Assembly (NCBI RefSeq): GCF_000348905.1
Contig: NZ_AOFT01000001.1
Location: 310,001-374,000 of the forward strand
DNA from: Bhargavaea cecembensis DSE10
Lineage (GTDB): Bacteria; Bacillota; Bacilli; Bacillales_A; Planococcaceae
Length of the DNA: 64,000 nt
Direction of reading: 5' to 3'
Part shown: in pieces, positions 37,153-47,452 of the stretch
Numbering within the stretch: the first letter of the stretch is position 1
How the letters are laid out: the number at the start of each line of letters is the position of its first letter
Program-made: the position numbers and the translations under genes
The notes under the pieces: generated by a model
The model's input: only the letters and a program-made list of their open reading frames with translations
Told to the model about the DNA's origin: nothing
The model's database searches: none

Positions 37153-38055
37153 ATGAAACTGTTATCGTTCCGGTACGAAGGGAATCAGCGCTTCGGCCCC
37201 AAGGTGAAAAAGGAGGAGGCCGTATGGGATCTTGCGGCCATTCACGAAGAACTCGGGGAAGGGGAGCCGTTCCCGGCGCATATCATCGACGGCATCGCGG
37301 AAGGCCATGAATTCGTGGAGGGGATCCGCCGGCTGGTCGAGCGTGCGGAGACGTCCGGCAACCCGGAGGCCTACAAGCACGGATTCGACGAAATCGAATG
37401 GACTGCGCCCATTCCGCGGACACCGAAAAACGTCATCTGCATCGGGAAGAACTACGCCGATCATGTGACCGAGATGGGCGGAGACCGCCCTCCGGAAAAA
37501 CTGGTCGTCTTTACGAAATCCCCGACTGCCATTGCGGCAGATGAAGAAGAGCTTCCTGCCCATGCCGGCATTACGGAAAGCCTGGACTATGAAGGCGAGC
37601 TTGCCATTATCATCGGGAAGGGCGGGCGGAATATCCAAAAGGCGCTTGCCTATGATCATATTTTCGGGTACACGATCGCCAATGACATCACCGCGCGGGA
37701 TGTACAGGCGGCCCATGTGCAATTCTTCCTGGGGAAAAGCCTCGACAAGTCGTGCCCGCTGGGACCTTACCTCGTGACAAAAGATGAGATTCCGGATCCG
37801 CAGAACCTGTCGCTCGTGACAAAAGTCAACGGGGAAGTGCGCCAGAACGGCAACACCAAAGACATGATTTTCCCGATCGACGAACTGATCTCACAGGTCT
37901 CCCTTTATGTAACGCTTGAACCTGGTGACGTCATCCTCACGGGAACGCCGTCGGGTGTAGGAAAAGGGATGAACCCGCCATCCTTCATCAAGGCGGGCGA
38001 TACGGTGAAGGTTTCCATCGAAGGAATCGGGACCCTGTCCAACACATTCGCCTGA
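37153..38055 (+). CDS. yisK: Fumarylacetoacetate hydrolase family protein YisK
   Basis: A 300-residue FAH-family enzyme. An N-terminal domain of about 90 residues precedes the FAH fold. Metal ligands are visible as Glu residues in 'SLDYEGELAIIIGKGG' and Asp in 'ANDITARDVQ'; 'GDVILTGTPSGVGKGMNPP' is the C-terminal signature. B. subtilis YisK decarboxylates oxaloacetate in vitro and localises with the Mbl filament. The following yisL gene keeps the B. subtilis order. Confidence 0.88.
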   Translation: MKLLSFRYEGNQRFGPKVKKEEAVWDLAAIHEELGEGEPFPAHIIDGIAEGHEFVEGIRRLVERAETSGNPEAYKHGFDEIEWTAPIPRTPKNVICIGKNYADHVTEMGGDRPPEKLVVFTKSPTAIAADEEELPAHAGITESLDYEGELAIIIGKGGRNIQKALAYDHIFGYTIANDITARDVQAAHVQFFLGKSLDKSCPLGPYLVTKDEIPDPQNLSLVTKVNGEVRQNGNTKDMIFPIDELISQVSLYVTLEPGDVILTGTPSGVGKGMNPPSFIKAGDTVKVSIEGIGTLSNTFA

Positions 38056-38127
38056 CCATCCCGCGTGATTGCCGGTGCCCGCTTGTGGTAGGATAAGAGG
38101 GCAATCATAGAAAATGAGGTGGAATAG

Positions 38128-38499
38128 TTGGGCGTCTTTACGGATACGACACATCTGCACATCTTCACCTGGGTCGTTGCAGTCATTCTTTTCCTGGTGG
38201 CAGCGGTCATGGCAAAAGGGAGCAAGGGACGCAAGGTGATTCATATGATCCTCCGTCTCTTCTACATCCTCGTCATTCTGAGCGGGGCTTTCCTGTTCTT
38301 TGCCTGGTCCAGCTCCGATGCAGCCATGTACGGGGTCAAGTTCCTGCTTGGCGTCGTGACGATCGGATTCATGGAGATGGTGCTTGTCCGCCAGAACAAA
38401 GACAAGCCGACCAACGTCTTCTGGGTGCTGTTCTTCATCAGCCTCCTTGCGACGATGTTCATCGGCATGAGCCTGCCGATCGGCATGGACTTCTTCTGA
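38128..38499 (+). CDS. yisL: YisL family (UPF0344) membrane protein
   Basis: A 123-residue protein with four membrane segments and a TTG start after GAGGTGG. 'HLHIFTWVVAVILFLVAAVM', 'GRKVIHMILRLFYILVILSGAFLF' and 'MEMVLVRQNKDKPT' match the YisL/UPF0344 family, whose function is unknown. It follows yisK and is closed by a strong terminator. Confidence 0.85.
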   Translation: MGVFTDTTHLHIFTWVVAVILFLVAAVMAKGSKGRKVIHMILRLFYILVILSGAFLFFAWSSSDAAMYGVKFLLGVVTIGFMEMVLVRQNKDKPTNVFWVLFFISLLATMFIGMSLPIGMDFF

Positions 38500-38503
38500 G
38501 CGG

Positions 38504-38550
38504 ACAAAAAGCCGGAAACGGGTCTTCGGACCGGTTTCCGGCTTTTTTCT
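38504..38550 (+). terminator. Rho-independent terminator of yisKL
   Basis: AAAAAGCCGGAAAC ... GTTTCCGGCTTTTTT hairpin with a TTCG-containing loop. It can act in both directions. Confidence 0.9.
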
Positions 38551-38575
38551 GTTATCCGGGAAAGATTCAATTCGG

Positions 38576-38743
38576 GTGAGATGTTGACGATCTTATGTGA
38601 GACGTTGACTATCTTGAGTGAGACGTTGATTATCTTGAGTGAGACGTTGACTATCTTGAGTGAGACGTTGACTATCTTGAGTGAAACGTTGACTATCTTG
38701 AGTGAGACGTTGACTATCTTGAGTGAGACGTTGATTATCTTCT
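38576..38743. repeat. Tandem array of eight 21-bp repeats
   Basis: Eight head-to-tail copies of GTGAGACGTTGACTATCTTGA, starting at 38576, 38597, 38618, 38639, 38660, 38681, 38702 and 38723. The central copies differ by one or two bases; the first and last are more diverged. A decayed ninth copy may follow. The period is a multiple of three, so several frames stay open, but no start, ribosome-binding site or codon pattern supports a gene. The rest of the yisL to 38906 gap holds nothing else I can identify. Confidence 0.92.
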
Positions 38744-38905
38744 TTAATATGTCGATCATCCAAGCCCAGGCATCGACTAGGTGAGGCAATTTCACATTTT
38801 TGCCCCATTTCACCGGGTTTTCATCTTCCGGTTTTCCAAACCGGTCGCCGGCTCCGGGATGGAGTGATAAAATAACGGGTGATGGAGCAAGGAGTGAAGA
38901 TAGAC

Positions 38906-40360
38906 GTGTTCAAGAAAACTGTTGCCGCATTTGGTGCGGCTTTGCTGATCGGGACCGCTGCGCTGCCGACTGTTTCGGCGGAAGAGCGGAATGTCCTCGA
39001 TGAAAGCATTTACGATACCCTCGTCGACCGTTTCTTTAACGGAACGACGGAAAATGACCAGGGGGCCGACCCGACCGATAACTACGACTTTAACGGCGGT
39101 GACTTCGCCGGTCTCCAGGAAAAACTGGAGTATATCCAGGACATGGGATTCACGGCCGTATCAATCGGCCCGATTTTCGAGACGGCGACCTATGACGGCC
39201 GTGCCGTCCTCACCTACGGGGCCATTGAGGACCGCTTCGGCACGGACAAAGAGCTGAAGGATATGATTTCTGCCTATCACGATGCCGACATGGAAGTCTA
39301 TGCGGACTTTCCGCTTGGCGGCGTCAGTCAGGACCACGAGTGGGCCTCTGGCCGGGAGGGCTGGGCCGTGCCTGCCGAAGACGGCGAGTCAGTTGACTGG
39401 GATCTCGAAAATGAAGAAGTGCAGGATGCGCTGATCGATGCAGCCGTCACATTTGCGGAAGAAACGGGGATCGACGGTGTCCGGCTGACCAGATTCGGCG
39501 ATGCCGATACAGCTTTTCTCGACAGGATGATCGCTGCGCTGAAGGAAACATCTCCTTCGCTGGTTGTCTTTTCCGACGCACCATCCGAAGCGGAATTCGA
39601 TCTCGACTATGACCCCGCTGTCATGGAGATTCTCCGATCCGCGTTTGTCGAGATGGATCCTGATTCTTCCGGCATGGACGAGCTTGGGCTCACTGACCCG
39701 CCTACGATGATGTTCTTTGATGACCTGAACACCACAAGGTTTACGACAGAGATGGTGGACCGGAAGATGTTTCCGCCGACCCGCTGGAACGTGGCCGCCA
39801 CCGCGCTCTTTACTTTGCCGGGTGTGCCGGTGATGACGTACGGTTCCGAAATTGCGGTTGCGGGCAAGGAAGCCCCAGGTACGCACCCACTCCACAATTT
39901 CAAGACGGATGAAGAACTGAAGGACCATATTGCCGATGTGAACGGCATCCGGAACCAGTCGGAGACGCTCCGTACAGGTGATTTTGAACTTCTTCATAAC
40001 GACAATGGCCTGATCGTGTACGAGCGGTCCAGTGACGAGGAAACATGGGTCATCGTCCTCAATAACACAAGTGAAACGCAGCGCGTCGATTTGACCGCTG
40101 AGCAGCTCGGGGAAGGGAAGAGGCTGCGTGCGCTGATCGACAATAACTTGGTCAGCCAGGCCGACAGCGGCGAATACCGCATCGTCCTCGACAGGGAGGC
40201 GGCCGACCTGTTCATCGTCGAGGAAGACACCGGACTTAACATTCCGTATATCATTGCAGCGATCCTTGTTTATGCTACATTCATCGGATTCATCTACATG
40301 GTGTGGAGAAAAGGGAAGCAGCGTGCCAAAGACGGGAAAGCAGGCAAGTCAAAAGCATAA
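38906..40360 (+). CDS. Membrane-anchored GH13 alpha-amylase-like protein, probably catalytically inactive
   Basis: A secreted protein of about 484 residues. GTG 38906, 11 bases after AAGGAG, gives the signal peptide 'MFKKTVAAFGAALLIGTAALPTVSA'; ATG 38882 is possible. The body is a GH13 barrel ('YDTLVDRFFNG', 'LEYIQDMGFTAVSIGPIF', 'LFTLPGVPVMTYGSEIAVAG'). A C-terminal membrane segment with a basic tail anchors it. The catalytic motifs are degraded: GxRxD reads 'GVRLT' (nucleophile Asp to Thr), the NHD motif reads 'FFDDLNTTRF' (His-Asp to Leu-Asn), the Glu acid/base motif reads 'FSDAPS', and region I lost Asn-His. It may bind wall glycans instead. Confidence 0.82.
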   Translation: MFKKTVAAFGAALLIGTAALPTVSAEERNVLDESIYDTLVDRFFNGTTENDQGADPTDNYDFNGGDFAGLQEKLEYIQDMGFTAVSIGPIFETATYDGRAVLTYGAIEDRFGTDKELKDMISAYHDADMEVYADFPLGGVSQDHEWASGREGWAVPAEDGESVDWDLENEEVQDALIDAAVTFAEETGIDGVRLTRFGDADTAFLDRMIAALKETSPSLVVFSDAPSEAEFDLDYDPAVMEILRSAFVEMDPDSSGMDELGLTDPPTMMFFDDLNTTRFTTEMVDRKMFPPTRWNVAATALFTLPGVPVMTYGSEIAVAGKEAPGTHPLHNFKTDEELKDHIADVNGIRNQSETLRTGDFELLHNDNGLIVYERSSDEETWVIVLNNTSETQRVDLTAEQLGEGKRLRALIDNNLVSQADSGEYRIVLDREAADLFIVEEDTGLNIPYIIAAILVYATFIGFIYMVWRKGKQRAKDGKAGKSKA

Positions 40361-40370
40361 CCGCAAAAAA

Positions 40371-40408
40371 CAAGACCGCCGTCCGGAATGGATGGCGGTC
40401 TTGTCTTA
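40371..40408. terminator. Terminator between the GH13-like gene and CoA-disulfide reductase
   Basis: CAAGACCGCC / GGCGGTCTTG hairpin. It has A-rich sequence on the left and TCTT on the right, so it may serve both convergent genes. Confidence 0.7.
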
Positions 40409-41749
40409 ATGTTGGTTGGAAGATTTCATTGCCCTGTAACCGAGCATATTGACGGGATCTTTGGGTGACCCATAAGGTGGTGCGTATGCCGTCTCGATGG
40501 CGGAGAGGTCGTCGACGGTGAGCCCGCCCCGGATCGCTGTTGCAATCACATCGATGCGCTTGTCGGCCCCTTTTTCACCGACCGCCTGTGCACCGTAGAT
40601 GGCGCGGGTATCCGGGTCATAGTGGACTTTCAGTACGAGCTTGCCGCTGTCCGGATAGTAGCCCGCATTCGAACGGCTTTTATGGATGACGGTCTCATAG
40701 TTCATGCCTTCTTCTTTGAGCATCTTCTCTGTCATGCCGGTCATCCCCGCAGTGAGGGAAAACAGTTTCGTGATGGAGGTCCCGAGAAGCCCGTCCATTT
40801 CCGTGTCGCCGCCTGCCAGGTGGTTTGCAACGATAAAGGAAGCCCGGTGGGCAGGCCAGGAGAGCGGTACGCGTTTCGGCTTGCCGGTAAACCAGTCCCG
40901 GCCTTCTGCCGCGTCACCGATGGCATAGATGTCCGGGTCATTCGTCCTCATGAACGGGTCGGTCGCAATCCCTCCGGTCGGCCCGATCTCGAGACCGGCT
41001 TCTTTGGCCAGCAGGGTATTCGGCTCAAGGCCGACGGCGGTGGCGATAAAGTCAGCCTCCATTTCGGTCCCGTCATCGAGCGTGACGGTCCTGCCTTCGA
41101 TCATCCGGAGTTCGCGTCCGAGGTGGAGGGTGACGCCGTTTCTCTCCATCTCCTCTGCGAGCAGTTCCGACATGTCCTTATCACCGATCGGCATGACATG
41201 TTCATTGTGCTCGATCAGGGCCGTTTCAATGCCGCGGTGCCGGAAGTTTTCCGCGAGCTCCACGCCGATGAATCCGCCGCCTACCACTATGCAGGAGGCC
41301 GGCTTTTCTTCGTCAAGAAAGTTCCCGAACTGTTCCAGGTCGCCAAAGTGGCGGAGTGTGAACAGCGGGATGCCGGGTTTTCCGGGCACAGCGGGCTTTC
41401 GGGCCCGTCCGCCGGGAGAAAGTATGAGTTTGTCGTACGGCAGGATATCGGTTTTGCCCGTTTCCATATTGCAGACGTGGACTTCCTTTTTGGCACGGTC
41501 GATTTTGGTGGCTTCATGGAGGAGGCGGACGTCAATGGATTTCTCTTTTCCGAATCCCTCCGGGGTTGCATGGACCAGGTCATCCGCGCTGCCGATCACT
41601 CCGCCCAGCACGTACGGCATGCCGCATGTGCCAAACCCGAGCTCAGAATCCTTCCCGATCAGCGTGATGTGGGCATCCGGCAGAAAGCGCCGGATCTGAG
41701 AAGAAACGGTCGCCCCTCCGGCGACCGCTCCGATGACGACAATCTTCAT
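40406..41749 (-). CDS. cdr: CoA-disulfide reductase
   Basis: A 447-residue flavoprotein of the single-cysteine pyridine-nucleotide disulfide reductase family. It has an N-terminal FAD dinucleotide fold ('VVIGAVAGGATVSSQIRR'), the redox Cys in 'LGFGTCGMPYVLG' (about residue 43), an NAD(P)H fold ('CIVVGGGFIGVELAENF'), 'IYAIGDAAEG', and the C-terminal dimer domain ending 'AYAPPYGSPKDPVNMLGY'. It keeps CoA reduced. Coenzyme A is a main thiol in many Firmicutes, so this links to thiol stress, as does spx downstream. It may instead act on persulfides. Confidence 0.88.
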   Translation of the reverse strand: MKIVVIGAVAGGATVSSQIRRFLPDAHITLIGKDSELGFGTCGMPYVLGGVIGSADDLVHATPEGFGKEKSIDVRLLHEATKIDRAKKEVHVCNMETGKTDILPYDKLILSPGGRARKPAVPGKPGIPLFTLRHFGDLEQFGNFLDEEKPASCIVVGGGFIGVELAENFRHRGIETALIEHNEHVMPIGDKDMSELLAEEMERNGVTLHLGRELRMIEGRTVTLDDGTEMEADFIATAVGLEPNTLLAKEAGLEIGPTGGIATDPFMRTNDPDIYAIGDAAEGRDWFTGKPKRVPLSWPAHRASFIVANHLAGGDTEMDGLLGTSITKLFSLTAGMTGMTEKMLKEEGMNYETVIHKSRSNAGYYPDSGKLVLKVHYDPDTRAIYGAQAVGEKGADKRIDVIATAIRGGLTVDDLSAIETAYAPPYGSPKDPVNMLGYRAMKSSNQH

Positions 41750-41769
41750 CCAATCATCCTTTCTGGCTT

Positions 41770-42627
41770 TTATTCGGTATCGGGACCGAGGAAGAAAAGG
41801 GCGATGGTACCCGGCCCGGCGTGGGCACCGATCGCGGAGCCGATCTGATAGATGCCGACTGACTCCGGACGGTGGGTCTCCTCGATCATCCCTTTCAGGG
41901 TGAGCGCCGCTTCCTCGTCATCCCCGTGGCTGATGGCCACATGCTGGCCGGAAAAACTGCCGCCCCGTTCTTCCATAAGGCCGATCATCCGCTGGAACAC
42001 TTTTTTGCGTCCCCGGTATTTCTCGATCGGCACAAGCTTTCCGTCCTCGACATGGAGAAGCGGCTTGATGTTCAGCAATCCGCCGATAAAAGCACTTGCC
42101 TTGGACAGCCTGCCTCCCTTTGCGAGATAGTCAAGGTCTTCCACGGTGAACAGGTGGACGACGCGGTCCGCCAGGGTGCGGATGGCGGCCGCAATTTCAT
42201 CACGGCTTTTGCCGGCATCCCGCATCCTCACGGCTTCCCGGACAAGCAGGCCCTGGCCGAGCGAGGCACCTTTCGTGTCAATGATCACGAGATCCAGTCC
42301 GGGGTGTTCATCCATTACCTGGTCACGGATGACGACAGCTGTACTGTATGTACCGGAAAGTTCGGAGGAGAAGGCGATATACAGGCCTTCTTCACCGGAC
42401 TCCGCCAGTTCGTTCCACATTCTTGTAAACAGCTCCGGCGACACCTGGGAAGTTTTTGGGCGTTCCCCGTTCCGGATCCTTCTGAATATCGTGGAGGAAT
42501 TGATTTCCGATATATCATCATATGTGTCTCCCCCGATCTCCACACGGAGGGGGAGGAGAGTCACATCTTGTTCCTCAAAGAATGAAAGCGGGAGGTCTGA
42601 CCCGCTGTCCGTGAACAGTTTCATCAT
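41770..42627 (-). CDS. DegV family fatty-acid-binding protein, second paralogue
   Basis: A 285-residue DegV/FakB protein. 'LFTDSGSDLPLSFFEEQDVTLLPLRVEIG', 'PKTSQVSPELF', 'FSSELSGTYSTAVV' and 'YLAKGGRLSKASAFIGGLLNIKPLLHVEDG' are family motifs. AGGAGGAAGA precedes two adjacent ATGs. Paralogues in this family favour different fatty acids. It lies 10 bp before the HAD gene's stop and 20 bp from the CoA-disulfide reductase start, so HAD-degV-cdr probably form one minus-strand operon. Confidence 0.9.
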   Translation of the reverse strand: MMKLFTDSGSDLPLSFFEEQDVTLLPLRVEIGGDTYDDISEINSSTIFRRIRNGERPKTSQVSPELFTRMWNELAESGEEGLYIAFSSELSGTYSTAVVIRDQVMDEHPGLDLVIIDTKGASLGQGLLVREAVRMRDAGKSRDEIAAAIRTLADRVVHLFTVEDLDYLAKGGRLSKASAFIGGLLNIKPLLHVEDGKLVPIEKYRGRKKVFQRMIGLMEERGGSFSGQHVAISHGDDEEAALTLKGMIEETHRPESVGIYQIGSAIGAHAGPGTIALFFLGPDTE

Positions 42628-42636
42628 TCTTCCTCC

Positions 42637-43461
42637 TTAGATCTTGCTTTCCAGTTTAAGATTCAGCCGCTCCTCGAGCACAGCGGCGATGCCGTCCTCG
42701 TTGTTCGTGCCCGTCACTTCATCCGCGATGGACTTCAGTCCGTCGATGGCATTGCCCATCGCGACACCCGTCCCGGCGTATTCGATCATTTCATAGTCAT
42801 TGTCCTCATCTCCGAAAGCGATGATCCGTTCCTGCGGGATATTCAGCCACTCGGATACTTTCGAGATGCCGACCGCTTTGTTCAGGCCGTGCCGGATCAC
42901 TTCGATGACATGCCAAGGCGCTCCCCAACGGCGGTGGTCGATGACTTCCGCATGGACGTCCGCGAGGTGCTTGCGGATCTTTTCCTGGTCCTCCAGTTCC
43001 GGGTGGATCAGGAGGCTGGTCGGGTTGTCAGTCAGATAGGAGCGGAGGTCACCGACTGTCACCAACGGCTCGCCCATCGTGAAGATGTTCAGGAGTTTTT
43101 CGTCATGCCGGTGGATGTATACATCATCCATCACCTCCGCCACGACATTATGGACATTGAAATCCTGCAGCGCTTCGACTACCTCACTGACGACCGGCAG
43201 GCTGATCGGCTCATGGAACGTTTTCCAGCTCCGGTCCGTCGGGTGATGGACAAATGCCCCGTTAAAGTTGATGATGGGAACATCCAGGTTCAGCTGCCGG
43301 TAATAAGGCTCGCTGGCGCGGTACGGCCGGCCTGTTGCAATCATGATCTGGTGGCCGGCTTCTCTGGCGGCCTTCAGTGTCTGCTCCGTCTTTGCGGAAA
43401 TCACTTTTTCGTCGGTCAGCAGTGTGCCGTCCAGGTCAAGTACGATCAGGTGCTGTTTCAT
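42637..43461 (-). CDS. Cof-type HAD superfamily sugar-phosphate phosphatase
   Basis: A 274-residue HAD-IIB hydrolase. Motif I 'LDLDGTLLTD' (nucleophile Asp8 or neighbouring Asp10), motif II Thr in 'IMIATGRP', Lys in 'LNKAVGISKV' and motif IV 'IAFGDEDNDYEMI' are all present, with the family's C2B cap between. Members remove phosphate from sugars or from flavin and pyridoxal cofactors. The exact substrate cannot be inferred. It is the first gene of the presumed three-gene minus-strand operon. Confidence 0.88.
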   Translation of the reverse strand: MKQHLIVLDLDGTLLTDEKVISAKTEQTLKAAREAGHQIMIATGRPYRASEPYYRQLNLDVPIINFNGAFVHHPTDRSWKTFHEPISLPVVSEVVEALQDFNVHNVVAEVMDDVYIHRHDEKLLNIFTMGEPLVTVGDLRSYLTDNPTSLLIHPELEDQEKIRKHLADVHAEVIDHRRWGAPWHVIEVIRHGLNKAVGISKVSEWLNIPQERIIAFGDEDNDYEMIEYAGTGVAMGNAIDGLKSIADEVTGTNNEDGIAAVLEERLNLKLESKI

Positions 43462-43606
43462 ATTCGATCTCCCCCTTAATACCGAGTTTAGACCTCACAG
43501 GGAGGCCAAGTCAAAAATAGCCCATAAAACAGGGCCTGTTGCCGTTCAGGTTTTGTTTTCCCGCTCTCTCTGATACGATGAAAAGAAAAAATAGGAAGTG
43601 CTGCAC

Positions 43607-44383
43607 ATGGAGATCAGAGAAGAACAATGGGCGGGCATCCCGCTCCTGCATATATACCCCGAAACGGGCGGGGAATCCTCCCCGGTCGTCATATTCCTCC
43701 ACGGTTTCACAAGTGCCAAGGAACACAATCTGCATTATGCATACAATATGGCCAAGCGCGGTCTCCGTGTCATTCTTCCTGAGGCCCACCTCCACGGTGA
43801 AAGGGAAGAAGGGCTTGATGAGGTCCAGCTGAGCCTCCGGTTCTGGGAAATCGTCCTGACAAGCATCGAAGAAGTCGGCACTCTTAAGGAAGAGATCGGC
43901 CGCCGATTCCCGGGGGCCGGGAAATTCGGACTTGCAGGGACGTCGATGGGCGGCATCGAGACGCTCGGCTGCCTGAAGGCCTACAGCTGGATCGACTGTG
44001 CGGCGGTCATGATGGGAACACCGGGTTACGTCAATCTTGCCAAGGCCCAGATGGCCCAATACGAGTCAAAAGGATTCGACATCCCGCTGACGGCAGAAGA
44101 ACGGCGCAAACTTCTCGACACGCTTTCAAGATTCGATCTGACAAAGGACCGGAAAGCGCTAGGCGGCAGGCCGGTCTACTTCTGGCATGGCGAGCAGGAT
44201 GAAACCGTTCCGTTCAAGCCGACAAGGAATTTTGTCGAGGCGGTCCGGGAAGACTACAAGGAAGCGCCTGAGAAACTGAAGTACCGCTTTGAACGCCAGG
44301 CCGGACATGCTGTATCCCGAACGGGCATGCTGGAATGCGCGGACTGGCTTGCAACCTATTTGAATGATGACGCAGCGGTCTGA
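43607..44383 (+). CDS. yitV: Alpha/beta-hydrolase esterase YitV
   Basis: A 258-residue serine hydrolase. 'VVIFLHGFTSAKEHNLHYAYNMAKRG' provides the oxyanion strand, 'GLAGTSMGGIETLG' the nucleophile elbow (GTSMG), 'FWHGEQDETVPF' the Asp and 'RQAGHAVS' the His. It matches B. subtilis YitV closely across its length. The start at 43607 follows AGGAAG by eight bases. It is adjacent to yitW, as in B. subtilis. Confidence 0.88.
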   Translation: MEIREEQWAGIPLLHIYPETGGESSPVVIFLHGFTSAKEHNLHYAYNMAKRGLRVILPEAHLHGEREEGLDEVQLSLRFWEIVLTSIEEVGTLKEEIGRRFPGAGKFGLAGTSMGGIETLGCLKAYSWIDCAAVMMGTPGYVNLAKAQMAQYESKGFDIPLTAEERRKLLDTLSRFDLTKDRKALGGRPVYFWHGEQDETVPFKPTRNFVEAVREDYKEAPEKLKYRFERQAGHAVSRTGMLECADWLATYLNDDAAV

Positions 44384-44420
44384 TATGATGGAGACAGCAA
44401 AGAACGGAAGGGGAATCATG

Positions 44421-44729
44421 ATGGATCAGGAGATGAAAGACAGCATTATGGGCGCGCTCGAGAACGTCATCGACCCCGAGCTCGGCATTGATATTGTGAA
44501 CCTGGGCCTCGTCTACGACGTGGACATGGATGATGCCGGCAAGGTGGATGTGACCATGACGCTGACGTCACTGGGCTGCCCGATGGGCCCGATGATCGTG
44601 GATAACGTCAAGCGTGAATTGGCCGAACTGCCCGAAGTCAAGGAAACGGAAGTCAATATCATCTGGAGCCCGCCATGGTCGAAGGATATGATGTCACGCT
44701 ACGCGAAAATCGCGCTTGGCGTCCGTTAA
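44421..44729 (+). CDS. yitW: MIP18/DUF59 iron-sulfur assembly protein YitW
   Basis: A 102-residue SufT/PaaD-like protein. 'ALENVIDPELGIDIVNLGLVYDVDMDD' and 'MTLTSLGCPMGPMIVDNVKREL' carry the conserved Asp-Pro-Glu and the single Cys of the DUF59 fold. Such proteins assist iron-sulfur cluster assembly. ATG 44421 is eight bases from GAAGGGG; the ATG at 44418 is also possible. Confidence 0.88.
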   Translation: MDQEMKDSIMGALENVIDPELGIDIVNLGLVYDVDMDDAGKVDVTMTLTSLGCPMGPMIVDNVKRELAELPEVKETEVNIIWSPPWSKDMMSRYAKIALGVR

Positions 44730-44746
44730 TGAATAGCTGCACCCCT

Positions 44747-44781
44747 GCCGCATGAGCCTTTATAGGCCGTGCGGCTTTTTT
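44747..44781 (+). terminator. Rho-independent terminator of yitVW
   Basis: GCCGCATGAGCCT paired with AGGCCGTGCGGC, then TTTTTT. Confidence 0.85.
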
Positions 44782-44804
44782 CCGTTCCCGCGCGGCCGTT
44801 TCAC

Positions 44805-44833
44805 TTTACCGCCGGAAGGGAATACTTTATAAT
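44805..44833 (+). promoter_or_regulatory. SigA promoter of clpB
   Basis: TTTACC (44805-44810), 17 bp, TATAAT (44828-44833). The CtsR operators begin seven bases after the -10. Confidence 0.75.
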
Positions 44834-44839
44834 GAATAT

Positions 44840-44872
44840 AGTCAAAAAAGGTCAAAGTCAAATAAGGTCAAT
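44840..44872 (+). promoter_or_regulatory. Two tandem CtsR operators
   Basis: AGTCAAA-AAA-GGTCAAA at 44840-44856 fits the CtsR heptad consensus (RGTCAAA-N3-RGTCAAA) exactly. AGTCAAA-TAA-GGTCAAT at 44856-44872 is a second box with one mismatch, sharing one base. They cover the transcription start, so heat-shock derepression through CtsR is expected. Confidence 0.9.
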
Positions 44873-44895
44873 AAGTGACGTGGGGTGAAACAACA

Positions 44896-47031
<2,136 letters not shown>

Positions 47032-47043
47032 AGACCCGGCCGA

Positions 47044-47081
47044 CAAAAAAACCGTTCCCCATAACAGGGAACGGTTTTTTG
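47044..47081. terminator. Bidirectional terminator between clpB and yjzD
   Basis: AAAAAACCGTTCCC-CATAACA-GGGAACGGTTTTTT has T-runs on both strands and serves convergent genes. Confidence 0.92.
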
Positions 47082-47083
47082 AT

Positions 47084-47269
47084 TCACTCGTAGTCCGGCA
47101 GCTGCTCTTCCGGCAGAATCGCCGACATGATGAAGAGCATGACCGCAACAATGACAGAAACAATGGCTCCAAGTCCAAAATCGAATGGAACCGCATTGAC
47201 GGAACTGACCACATAGTTCAGGAGTGAAATAAGCAGGAACGACCAGAAAAATGTCACAATAAATTGCAT
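47084..47269 (-). CDS. yjzD: YjzD family (DUF2929) small membrane protein
   Basis: A 61-residue protein with two membrane helices ('MQFIVTFFWSFLLISLLNYVVSSV' and 'GAIVSVIVAVMLFIMSAIL') and an acidic tail. It matches the DUF2929 family; function unknown. The start at 47269 follows AGGTGAAC; a longer frame has no membrane character. It reads divergently from fabH, the same position as B. subtilis yjzD. Confidence 0.8.
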   Translation of the reverse strand: MQFIVTFFWSFLLISLLNYVVSSVNAVPFDFGLGAIVSVIVAVMLFIMSAILPEEQLPDYE

Positions 47270-47379
47270 TCTGTTCACCTCTGAGCGGAAATATCCGAAT
47301 CCATCATACCATAGCGGACCAACATTGCAAAAGCGGCCGTTGCCACATTTTTCGCCAAAAGCAGACGCAACAGGCAAGT

Positions 47380-47408
47380 TGTCAAAGAACGTTCATGTAT
47401 GTTAAATT
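47380..47408 (+). promoter_or_regulatory. Promoter of fabHF
   Basis: TTGTCA (47380-47385), 17 bp, TAAATT (47403-47408). The -10 overlaps the FapR operator. Confidence 0.65.
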
Positions 47409-47423
47409 GATACCAGGTACTAA
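47407..47423 (+). promoter_or_regulatory. FapR operator
   Basis: TTGATACCAGGTACTAA differs from the FapR consensus TTAGTACCTGGTACTAA at only three positions. It covers the start of fabHF transcription, so malonyl-CoA-sensitive repression by FapR is expected. Confidence 0.88.
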
Positions 47424-47452
47424 TAGATGATGATAAGAAAAGGGGTTTCAAT

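Noticed and set aside
38576-38743. Possible CRISPR array
   Set aside because: The 21-bp units are directly adjacent with no spacers, and there are no cas genes.
38262-38813. Minus-strand frame with a seven-residue repeat (NVSLKIV) and the plus-strand frame at 38581-38784
   Set aside because: The repeats are a by-product of the 21-bp DNA repeat, which keeps several frames open. No start signal or flanking conserved domain.
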